A stretch of DNA of 12,197 nucleotides, taken from the NCBI GenBank assembly GCA_903858975.1, contig CAIOKW010000343.1, positions 1 through 12,197 on the forward strand, in the 5' to 3' direction. Below, piece by piece: positions 6,570 to 12,197 of the stretch. The DNA is from Oligoflexia bacterium. Lineage in GTDB: Bacteria > Bdellovibrionota > UBA1018 > CAIMNF01. Within the stretch, counting starts at the first letter, position 1, and the number at the start of each line of letters is the position of its first letter. The notes beneath the pieces are model-generated. The model did no database searches and was not told the DNA's origin. It saw only the letters and a program-made list of their open reading frames with translations. The position numbers and the translations under genes are program-made.

Positions 6570-8329
6570 AGATTTCCTGTTTTCGGCACTGGAGCAGCCA
6601 TGGGAGCCTCACTCACTTCACCGATCGCGGCTTTTTGCTGATTCAAGATTCGTGGGGTCACGAAAAACATGAGCTCGGTCTTTTTGTTGTTCCCCTGCTC
6701 ACTTCCAAAAAGCCAACCCACGAGGGGCAATTTTCTTAAGAATGGAAACCCGCCCTCATTTTCAGTTTCATCCACACTTTGCACTCCCCCGAGAACCAAA
6801 GTGCTTCCACTATCTACAATCACTTCGGTTTCGATTTTTCTGGGCGCTGTCACCGAAGTACCCGAAATCGTTTCCACGGTATCACGAGTGAGCGTCATCT
6901 TCAGAAACACGGATCCGTCATTGGTTACCCGTGGGGTAACACTGAGGCTCGTACTATAGGGAACAAAGGTTTGGGTGATCTGACTCCCGGTTGCCGTAAC
7001 GGTGGCTACGGAATTCACGATATTTGAACCCTGATTGATGGTCGCAGATTTACCGCTAAGCACCATTAAGCGAGGTGAAGAGGTTACTTTTGCTTTGTTT
7101 TGCGTCTCTGAAAAACTGAGAAGCGCATCTAAGGTCATCGTGTTTCCAATCCCGAAGCGGAAGGTATTTCCGTTACCCGTTGAGGTGGTTGCTGCACCAC
7201 CCGCTGCAGGCACTCCGCCGTTAATATCAATTGTGCTCTTCGGATTGAGCACCATGCTCATTTTTCCACCGATGGTCTTCGAAAAAGACTCGGTGGCATC
7301 GATGACTTTTGCTTCGATGATCACTTGTGGAGTTTGAACGTCGAGTAACTGAATCATTTTACGAATCCGCTCCACACTCTCTGCGGTGTCCCTCACGATA
7401 AGACTTTGAGTGTTAGCGTCCACAATGATGGTAGTGGGAATCCCTGATGATCCCGGATTAGAACTTTGTGAGTTCGCAAAATTGGTCAGTAAGCCCGAAA
7501 GGCTTGAAATGTCTGCATAGCTAATCGGGAAAATTCTGGTAATTCTCGGTGCAGATTGAGAAACTACTTTTTTAGCGTCGAGCTCTGCTTGTTTTTCACT
7601 TAACAGTAAATCTCGTGGCATCACCCGAAGAACACTGTCTTTTCGCTCCGCTGCGAGACGAAGAGTGGTCAGCACCACATCTAAGGCTTGATCCCAAGGC
7701 ACCTGATCGAGTGAAAGCGTGATCTTTCCGACGACTGCTGGGTGAATCACAATATTGAAGCCACTGGTATCACTGATCAGTCGAAGGACTTCATGTACGT
7801 CTGCATCTTTCAACTTGAGCGTGATCGGTGAACCGGTGAACTTTTGCTCCGATTCTGAACTCATGATTGTGGTCAAAGGATCGCGATCTGATGCGTTCAA
7901 TTCAGGTCCCTTTGGCTGAGCTTGGAGTGCAACTTTTTTCTCAGCTGCGAAGGGAGCGTGAATCGTGATTTTTCGATCTGACTTTTCAATTTTGTATTTC
8001 AAGGAATCTTTAAAATCGAGCACCACTCGAGCATCGGTGTCTGAAAACGGATAGGCTGAAACCTGAATGAGTGGGCTTGCAGATGCTTCGGCTGAAGGAT
8101 CAAAAGACTGTTTTGCATCTTCTGCAATGCTTGAGTCTTTAAAGGTGAGCACGAGTTGTGGCGGCGATTTCTTTTCTTCTTTTATGAGCGAATTGAGGCC
8201 TTCGCCTACAATCTCAATCAAACTTTCATTCCCTTGAGTTTTTACCTGAAGCGATTGAATTTGAGCTGCATTTGCTGACTGACTCGAGATCCAGAATAAC
8301 GCCATCATGGCCATTCCTAGAGTTTTCAT
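6566..8329 (-). CDS. pilQ: Type IV pilus secretin PilQ
   Basis: PilQ forms the outer-membrane ring through which the pilus passes. The 587-residue product has a Sec signal peptide (about 1-21, ending SANA-A). One AMIN peptidoglycan-binding domain follows (about 24-126), then an STN/N0 domain (about 168-240, KLKDADVHEVLRLISDTSGF and PWDQALDVVL). The N1 domain (about 264-331) includes VDANTQSLIVRDT, and the secretin barrel runs from about 335 (TPQVIIEAKVIDA) to 563. Secretin hallmarks are SVTPRVTNDGSV (463-474), VLGGVQS (512-518) and GGFPFLRKLPLVGWLFG (526-542), ending FFVTPRIL. It is shorter than PilQ proteins with two or three AMIN domains. A Gly/Ala/Thr/Asn-rich low-complexity stretch interrupts the barrel at about 370-390. 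The ATG overlaps the pilP stop as ATGA, with GAAGG upstream. Confidence 0.97.
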   Translation of the reverse strand: MKTLGMAMMALFWISSQSANAAQIQSLQVKTQGNESLIEIVGEGLNSLIKEEKKSPPQLVLTFKDSSIAEDAKQSFDPSAEASASPLIQVSAYPFSDTDARVVLDFKDSLKYKIEKSDRKITIHAPFAAEKKVALQAQPKGPELNASDRDPLTTIMSSESEQKFTGSPITLKLKDADVHEVLRLISDTSGFNIVIHPAVVGKITLSLDQVPWDQALDVVLTTLRLAAERKDSVLRVMPRDLLLSEKQAELDAKKVVSQSAPRITRIFPISYADISSLSGLLTNFANSQSSNPGSSGIPTTIIVDANTQSLIVRDTAESVERIRKMIQLLDVQTPQVIIEAKVIDATESFSKTIGGKMSMVLNPKSTIDINGGVPAAGGAATTSTGNGNTFRFGIGNTMTLDALLSFSETQNKAKVTSSPRLMVLSGKSATINQGSNIVNSVATVTATGSQITQTFVPYSTSLSVTPRVTNDGSVFLKMTLTRDTVETISGTSVTAPRKIETEVIVDSGSTLVLGGVQSVDETENEGGFPFLRKLPLVGWLFGSEQGNNKKTELMFFVTPRILNQQKAAIGEVSEAPMAAPVPKTGNL

Positions 8330-8895
8330 TGAGCGCCTTCTTCTTTCTTAGTGAGAGATACTAATTCTCCCCCGATTCTAATCTCGTAGACATCGGGCTG
8401 ATCCCTACCTTGTTCATCCTGAAAAAATTCGGTGATTCGAACTGAATCGCTAGCGATATGGGTTATCTTGCCCCCACGCACACCAATTCGATCTCCCACC
8501 TTCACAAAAAAAGTTTTGCTACTCGGTCCAGTAAGCATGGCGCGTACTTTTTTTGGCCCGGTAATGACGCCATTTAATTTAAAATCTTTCAGCGCATAGG
8601 CTTCTAAGTCTGACTTCGGCGCCTCTTTTCGCTGGTGAACACTCGTTGGAAGCTGGAAGGGATCTCGAAGTGCACGAATGAGATCTTCATTTAGGATCGC
8701 CTCCAACGGGGAATCCGCGGGAGGTGGTGGCGTCGCTTGCACCTGTGCAGGCGCTTGTGGCTGAACTGGGGCTTCCACTTTGGCTTTGTCTTGGATTTTT
8801 CCCTGAGCACGAACTGGAATTTGTGTCGATACGGGTAACGCGACCGCATTTCCCATTAAGAGAAGTGAAAGGAGACTTAATGTTTTCATTCTCAT
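8326..8895 (-). CDS. pilP: Type IV pilus assembly protein PilP (no lipobox)
   Basis: PilP bridges the PilN/PilO complex of the inner membrane and the periplasmic N0 domain of PilQ. The product is 189 residues. It has a hydrophobic signal sequence (about 4-19, ending AVA before LP) and a disordered Pro/Ala/Gln linker (about 25-62) containing TPPPPAD. The conserved RDPF motif is at 77-80, and the C-terminal beta domain is at about 98-182 (LNGVITG, KTFFVKVGDRIG, ITHIASDSVRITE). Well-studied PilP proteins are lipoproteins, but this one contains no cysteine at all, so it cannot be lipidated by the usual route. It may be a cleaved periplasmic protein or stay anchored by an uncleaved signal. The start is ATG 8895, overlapping the pilO stop (ATGA); a second ATG two codons on (8889) is equally possible. 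Confidence 0.93.
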   Translation of the reverse strand: MRMKTLSLLSLLLMGNAVALPVSTQIPVRAQGKIQDKAKVEAPVQPQAPAQVQATPPPPADSPLEAILNEDLIRALRDPFQLPTSVHQRKEAPKSDLEAYALKDFKLNGVITGPKKVRAMLTGPSSKTFFVKVGDRIGVRGGKITHIASDSVRITEFFQDEQGRDQPDVYEIRIGGELVSLTKKEEGAQ

Positions 8896-9563
8896 TTTAC
8901 TCCTTTCGGGCCTGGCATGAATTTACCTTTTCCTGGTTTAGCTCCAGGAGCAGGTGCTGCAGAGATTTCGTTCGCTTGCATCTTATCTTCTTTACTAACG
9001 GTGTACTGATAAGCGCGTACCGAAAGGTTGGCTGCAAGCGTAATCGATCGAGCGCTTATGCTGGTTTGAGCCATCCTGAGAGTAAACCCCTCGACCCTTA
9101 AGATACGCTGAAGCTGGGAAACTCGATGGATAAAAAGGAGGATATGTTGAAAACTCCCCCGAAGATCGAGCTTGAACTCTTGCTCTAGGTAATACTCTTT
9201 TTGATCTTTTTTTCCGGGCTCAATCTTGTCCACTTTTAATTCAGCACGCTTAGCTTCGGTATCAAGCAGCTTCAAGAGCACGGGTACATCAGGCGCTTCC
9301 GAAAGGGCTCCTTGAAATTCACCTAATTTTTTGATTTGAGCCTGAATTTCTTCTCGCTTTTGATCAAGCGACTTCATGAATTTCTTGCCCTCTTCGAGCT
9401 TTTTCTTCAGACCCTCGACCTCGGCCATATTATTTTTAATCTGGGCTTGGTGTAGGGCAACTTCACCCGAAGCATCATACTCAAAAATATAATACTGATA
9501 GCCCAAATAGGCGATGAAGGCGATGAGCAAGAAGTAGAATGGAACGGATTTCAATTTATCCAT
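8892..9563 (-). CDS. pilO: Type IV pilus alignment protein PilO
   Basis: PilO pairs with PilN in the inner membrane to form the periplasmic alignment subcomplex. The 223-residue product has a short cytoplasmic start (MDKLKSVP), one membrane segment (about 8-26), a long coiled coil (about 34-85, VEGLKKKLEEGKKFMKSLDQ) and a ferredoxin-like periplasmic domain (about 92-190). That domain contains PVLLKLLDTEAKRAELKVDKIEP and FQHILLFIHRVSQLQRIL, typical of the family. A basic Gly/Pro/Lys tail (about 203-223, APGAKPGKGKFMPGPKGVK) is unusual and probably disordered; it might contact PilP or peptidoglycan. The start overlaps the pilN stop by one base (TAATG) and has GAGGAG six bases upstream. Sequence and position between pilN and pilP make the call secure. 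Confidence 0.95.
   Translation of the reverse strand: MDKLKSVPFYFLLIAFIAYLGYQYYIFEYDASGEVALHQAQIKNNMAEVEGLKKKLEEGKKFMKSLDQKREEIQAQIKKLGEFQGALSEAPDVPVLLKLLDTEAKRAELKVDKIEPGKKDQKEYYLEQEFKLDLRGSFQHILLFIHRVSQLQRILRVEGFTLRMAQTSISARSITLAANLSVRAYQYTVSKEDKMQANEISAAPAPGAKPGKGKFMPGPKGVK
8900..8904 (-). promoter_or_regulatory. Ribosome binding site of pilP
   Basis: AGGAG lies inside the end of pilO, four bases before the ATG at 8895 and ten before the in-frame ATG at 8889. The spacing is a little short for the first and a little long for the second, so it does not settle the start. The site overlaps the last codons of pilO. Confidence 0.55.
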
Positions 9564-10186
9564 TATTCTCTCCTCGCTGTCAGTTCGAAGTTGGTTCTTT
9601 TTGAGGCGGCATCACTCGCGGTGGATTTTAAGGTCACGTCTTTAAAGTAAATCGTCTTACCCAAATGAGACATGAGATCACTCACCATGCCGATGTCAAC
9701 CGTACCTCCGCGTAGACTATAGGCCTTATCCGTTTGTGAAACCTCTACGAGCCAGGATTCCTTCGGGAGAGACTGAACTAAACTCATGAGCGCTTTCGCC
9801 GTGAAATCTCGACCCTTAATCAGCTTTTCAATCGTGTCGATCTTGGCTCGAATAATCATCGACGTTCTTTCAAGCTCAGTCTTCGTGCTTTCAAATCCTT
9901 TGATCTTCAGAAGCTCTTTGTTGATCTTATCTTTACTGACTTCGATCGTCCCCACTTCTTTTTTCATGACCTCGCGGACGCCTTCAACATATTGGTCATA
10001 AGCAAAGTTAGCAATGAGAGCTAAAATGATAGGAATTCCGGCCTTGAAAAACAAGGGCGCCAAGGTCTTTCCACTGTCCTGCCCCATGGATCTTAAGGTG
10101 TCGAAATTAACTTTGGGTAGCCCCGACCCACTTTGAGCAGCCGCTACGGACGGATTTCGCTTTTTGATGAGATTAATCTTAATCAC
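9563..10186 (-). CDS. pilN: Type IV pilus assembly protein PilN
   Basis: PilN links cytoplasmic PilM to periplasmic PilO. Its first residues read MIKINLIKKR, matching the conserved INLL-type peptide that docks into a groove of PilM. The membrane segment is at about 44-62 (PLFFKAGIPIILALIANFAY), followed by a coiled coil (about 66-122) and a ferredoxin-like domain (about 125-205) with LVQSLPKESWLVEVS and LRGGTVDIGMVSDLM. The cytoplasmic N-terminal part is about 43 residues, longer than the roughly 20 usual for PilN, with a Ser/Gly/Ala-rich insert after the docking peptide. The start codon is GTG at 10186, supported by GAGGG seven bases upstream and by the correct MIKINL beginning. It overlaps the pilM stop as GTGA, so synthesis of the two partners is probably coupled. 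Total length 207 aa. Confidence 0.96.
   Translation of the reverse strand: MIKINLIKKRNPSVAAAQSGSGLPKVNFDTLRSMGQDSGKTLAPLFFKAGIPIILALIANFAYDQYVEGVREVMKKEVGTIEVSKDKINKELLKIKGFESTKTELERTSMIIRAKIDTIEKLIKGRDFTAKALMSLVQSLPKESWLVEVSQTDKAYSLRGGTVDIGMVSDLMSHLGKTIYFKDVTLKSTASDAASKRTNFELTARRE
9570..9575 (-). promoter_or_regulatory. Ribosome binding site of pilO
   Basis: GAGGAG on the minus strand, within the last codons of pilN, is separated by six bases from the ATG at 9563. It is a strong site despite the one-base overlap of the two genes, and it fixes the pilO start. Confidence 0.7.
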
Positions 10187-11289
10187 GATTTATCCCTCGC
10201 ACGAATCGCAAGCCCGATGGGAATCACCGCTTCTGGCGCGATGCTATCCAGATACTCTTGACTCATTTTTTTGGGATCCCCTTGAATCCGCTCAAAGGGG
10301 TTCACCAAAAGCACCGGTAAAGAGACATATTCTTCAATAGTCCTGAGAAGGTTCGTAGCTCGGGAGCCTCCGCCGCTTAAGTAAATCGAAGACACGGGCG
10401 GCCCGAGAGTGGAAGCATTATAGAAGTCGATCGATTTCTTCAGTTCAGTACCGAGAACGTTACTCATTCGGGACACGATTTCTGCCACTTCTTGAGGGAG
10501 GTTTTCAGATACTTTGAGTGCTTCCGCATCCACGAGTGTGGGGAGCTTAAGCTCGCGCTGAATTTCTTGCGTCACGGTCAGCCCGCCATAGGGAGCATCC
10601 TTCGTAAAGAGGGGAGCACCATCAGAGCAAATGGTCACCTTCGTACTCATGGCACCGATATCGGCAATCAAGACGGCCTCATTCGTCGGAATCGTGTAAT
10701 TGGATTCAAAACAGTTTTGAAGTGCAAACACTTCAACATCCATTACGCTTGGAACTAAATTCGAATCCTCAATGACCGCGACATATTGATCTAAAAAATC
10801 ATTTTTCACGGCAACAATAATGACTTCAAATTCATTGGTTTTCGCTTCTTTAATGACTTGAAAATCGACTACGACATCATTGATATCAAAGGGAATGTAT
10901 TGTTCGGCTTCCCACAAGACTTGATCATTAAGTTCTTTTTTATTATTTACGGCAATCGTGAGATTCTTGATGATCACACCGCTACCGACGAGCGATGAAC
11001 ACACATCTTTTGCTTTCGCTTTCGAGGTTGCGAATGCTTCTTTGATCGCGTCGATCAGCATCTCGGGATTAATGATTTCTCTTTGCTCTGAGAGGACTTC
11101 TTCAACGGGAATATTGACAAAAGAAGACAGCATCCAGGAGTTACCCTTTCGCTTCAATTCAGCTAATTTTACGCTGGAGGCACCGATGCTGAGGCCTACG
11201 TAGGAACGCCCGAAGCTGAATGAAAAATTCAGCCCTTCTTGTAAGCGTGCTAATACACTACTTCCTGCCCGTCCTTGAGCGGATGCCAT
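10183..11289 (-). CDS. pilM: Type IV pilus assembly ATPase-fold protein PilM
   Basis: PilM is an actin/FtsA-like cytoplasmic ring protein that binds ATP and the N-terminus of PilN, connecting the pilus motor to the alignment complex. The 368-residue product shows phosphate-1 VGLSIGASSVKLAEL (31-45), the PilM signature EAEQYIPFDI (127-136), phosphate-2 LIADIGAMSTKVTI (207-220), the GGLTVTQEIQREL helix (235-247) and the adenosine motif IYLSGGGSRATNL (302-314). Where many relatives have D-I-G in phosphate-1, this protein has S-I-G. A basic, Ser-rich N-terminal extension of about 28 residues precedes the fold. The start ATG 11289 has no convincing ribosome binding site, and no better in-frame start was found. 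A 46-bp gap separates it from the upstream GspH-like gene, the widest gap in the window and the only likely place for an internal promoter before pilM. Confidence 0.96.
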   Translation of the reverse strand: MASAQGRAGSSVLARLQEGLNFSFSFGRSYVGLSIGASSVKLAELKRKGNSWMLSSFVNIPVEEVLSEQREIINPEMLIDAIKEAFATSKAKAKDVCSSLVGSGVIIKNLTIAVNNKKELNDQVLWEAEQYIPFDINDVVVDFQVIKEAKTNEFEVIIVAVKNDFLDQYVAVIEDSNLVPSVMDVEVFALQNCFESNYTIPTNEAVLIADIGAMSTKVTICSDGAPLFTKDAPYGGLTVTQEIQRELKLPTLVDAEALKVSENLPQEVAEIVSRMSNVLGTELKKSIDFYNASTLGPPVSSIYLSGGGSRATNLLRTIEEYVSLPVLLVNPFERIQGDPKKMSQEYLDSIAPEAVIPIGLAIRARDKS

Positions 11290-11335
11290 TACACTGAGGT
11301 TACACAGCGCAACTCAAAAATACAATTCATTGACA
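11290..11335 (-). other. 46-bp gap before pilM
   Basis: This is the longest non-coding stretch in the window. On the minus strand it is AT-rich in its first half (CAATGAATTGTATTTTTGAG) and then GC-richer up to the pilM ATG. I see no paired -35/-10 hexamers at proper spacing and no hairpin followed by a U-run. A weak promoter or processing site cannot be ruled out. Confidence 0.4.
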
Positions 11336-11899
11336 CTAATTTATGGAAATTTTTGCCGATTCACCCAAAAGGATGACGTAGGAAGCTCGATCAAGGCGCT
11401 GATTCGCCAAATCATTGACGGGTGCAATCACAATCACGCGACTACTCTTGACCCCTTCCAACCCAAACACGGGATCAAAGCAAACCTCGTCAGATGCAAG
11501 CTTCAATGAAAACTGATGAGCATCGGCAAGAGATAGAACTTTTAGCTCACCATTGAAGTTCGACCAATCACCTGAGGTAGCCGGTTGAAGAGCTGCACCG
11601 GCCGGACACTTCTCGATGATTTCATATTGAAACTTACCATCCGCAAGAAACTTCATTCGAATCGGCTTTTTCTGCTGAATGGCCATTGTTTTCAAGTGCT
11701 CAAGCTCGATCGAAATCTCTCGAGCCGCATGAAGGGACTTCCACTTGGGTAAGCGCTCCTGCACTACCGGTACGGCACAGAGGGTGAAAAACAACAATAC
11801 GACCAGCGAAAGAATGATGAATCGATTCCGGTTCTTTCGAACTCGTTGGCGCTCATACAATTCATAATCTCTCCACTCTACATCTAAAGGCCGATCCAT
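11336..11899 (-). CDS. GspH/FimT-like single-pass membrane protein lacking a prepilin motif
   Basis: This 187-residue protein has a charged cytoplasmic N-terminus (MDRPLDVEWRDYELYERQRV, then RKNRNR) and one membrane segment (about 27-45), giving a C-out topology by the positive-inside rule. The region after the membrane resembles the minor pilin/pseudopilin GspH-FimT fold. A helix follows it, AAREISIELEHLKTMAIQQKKPIRMKF (58-84), then a beta domain ending CFDPVFGLEG (140-149), RVIVIAP and YVILLGESAKISI. Unlike real pilins it lacks the short leader, the glycine cleavage site and the glutamate at mature position 5, so the adjacent prepilin peptidase probably does not process it. Cys98 and Cys140 could form a disulfide. 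The ATG at 11899 has GAGG seven bases upstream and overlaps the peptidase gene by 16 bases. A longer open frame to 12079 lies wholly within the peptidase gene and is rejected. Function unknown; a pilus-base accessory is plausible. Confidence 0.72.
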   Translation of the reverse strand: MDRPLDVEWRDYELYERQRVRKNRNRFIILSLVVLLFFTLCAVPVVQERLPKWKSLHAAREISIELEHLKTMAIQQKKPIRMKFLADGKFQYEIIEKCPAGAALQPATSGDWSNFNGELKVLSLADAHQFSLKLASDEVCFDPVFGLEGVKSSRVIVIAPVNDLANQRLDRASYVILLGESAKISIN

Positions 11900-12197
11900 T
11901 TTGATACCTCGAAGAAAAGTTCTATCAAAGCCCCACCCACGAGGAAAGGGCCATAAGGAATGGCGGTGCGCAATATTTCGGATGATTTCGACTTTTCCCC
12001 AGCCCGGCGCTTCTCGATGGCAGCCATTCCAAGCCCAACCACACTTCCGATAATCGAACTGAGGAGTATCGAGGTCCAAATGCCTCCAAGCCCCAAGAAA
12101 ACCCCAATGGTTCCCATGAACTTAATATCGCCTCCCCCAAGCCCCACCCGACCCGTGAGCTTTTCATAAAGAAGACCAAAGAGGAAAAAGAAGCCAA
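11884..12197 (-). CDS. pilD: Type IV prepilin peptidase, C-terminal part
   Basis: Only the last 103 codons are in the window; the gene continues beyond base 12197. The visible part reads GFFFLFGLLYEKLTGRVGLG and then GGDIKFMGTIGVFLG. It contains the G-x-GD-x-K motif (GLGGGDIKFM) around the second catalytic aspartate of the aspartic-type prepilin peptidases (A24 family). Membrane segments follow (TSILLSSIIGSVVGLGMAAI), then the conserved PYGPFLVGGALIELFF near the C-terminus. The enzyme sits in the inner membrane, cleaves the leader of pilins and pseudopilins, and in bifunctional members methylates the new N-terminus. The methylase domain would be upstream of the window and cannot be judged. 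A TAG at 11884 ends the gene, overlapping the GspH-like start by 16 bases. The position beside pilMNOPQ supports a type IV pilus role, though type II secretion could share it. Confidence 0.93.
   Translation of the reverse strand, partial: GFFFLFGLLYEKLTGRVGLGGGDIKFMGTIGVFLGLGGIWTSILLSSIIGSVVGLGMAAIEKRRAGEKSKSSEILRTAIPYGPFLVGGALIELFFEVSKWIGL
11907..11910 (-). promoter_or_regulatory. Ribosome binding site fixing the GspH-like start
   Basis: GAGG lies seven bases before the ATG at 11899, inside the last codons of the prepilin peptidase gene. It supports the 187-residue form over the 247-residue open frame, whose first 60 codons would be antisense-style noise within another gene. Confidence 0.65.

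Noticed and set aside
11330..11335. TTGACA on the plus strand
   Set aside because: It matches a -35 hexamer but has no -10 partner at proper spacing and faces into genes of the opposite strand.
11900..12079. 60-codon upstream extension of the GspH-like gene
   Set aside because: The extension lies within the prepilin peptidase frame; its composition (Trp, Arg, Cys, His rich) looks like an out-of-frame reading, and a good ribosome binding site precedes the ATG at 11899.

Overview
The window reads as one co-directional block on the minus strand, with about 98-99% of bases coding. Thirteen genes run right to left: prepilin peptidase (3' part only), a GspH/FimT-like membrane protein, pilM, pilN, pilO, pilP, pilQ, a TPR gene, efp, accB, accC, a second TPR gene, and a very large AsmA/TamB-like gene whose 3' end lies beyond base 1. 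No convincing plus-strand gene, RNA gene, mobile element, CRISPR array or repeat family was seen. The plus-strand open frames are shadows of the minus-strand genes.

Organism: a Gram-negative bacterium with an outer membrane and type IV pili. Linkage of pilMNOPQ to efp-accB-accC, plus TPR proteins of the 'DLG-FFEMG-F-DAI' type, recalls the former Deltaproteobacteria. By eye the moderate GC content would fit Bdellovibrionota. This lineage call is an inference from gene order and protein style, not a search result.

Layout: bases 11336-12197 hold the pilin-processing end (prepilin peptidase and a pseudopilin-like protein lacking a recognisable cleavage site). Bases 8326-11289 encode the alignment complex, cytoplasmic PilM and inner-membrane PilN, PilO and PilP. 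Bases 6566-8329 encode the outer-membrane secretin PilQ. A cytoplasmic TPR protein follows (5970-6569). Bases 3483-5938 hold housekeeping genes: EF-P, biotin carboxyl carrier protein and biotin carboxylase. Bases 1-3440 hold another TPR protein and the AsmA/TamB-like envelope protein.

How the genes work together: almost every junction is a stop/start overlap (GTGA, TAATG, ATGA) or a gap under 50 bp. This suggests long polycistronic transcripts with translational coupling. PilM-N-O-P would join the cytoplasmic pilus motor to PilQ, and the peptidase would mature pilins. EF-P would relieve ribosome stalling at proline runs, one of which (four prolines) lies in PilP of the same cluster. AccB and AccC supply malonyl-CoA for lipid synthesis, and the AsmA/TamB-like protein probably serves the envelope. 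I found no clear promoter or terminator; the four non-coding gaps are 10, 31, 42 and 46 bp.

The most unusual points are the GspH-like protein without a prepilin motif, a PilP without a lipobox cysteine, the polyproline/EF-P pairing, and a hairpin that could mask the ribosome binding site downstream of accC.
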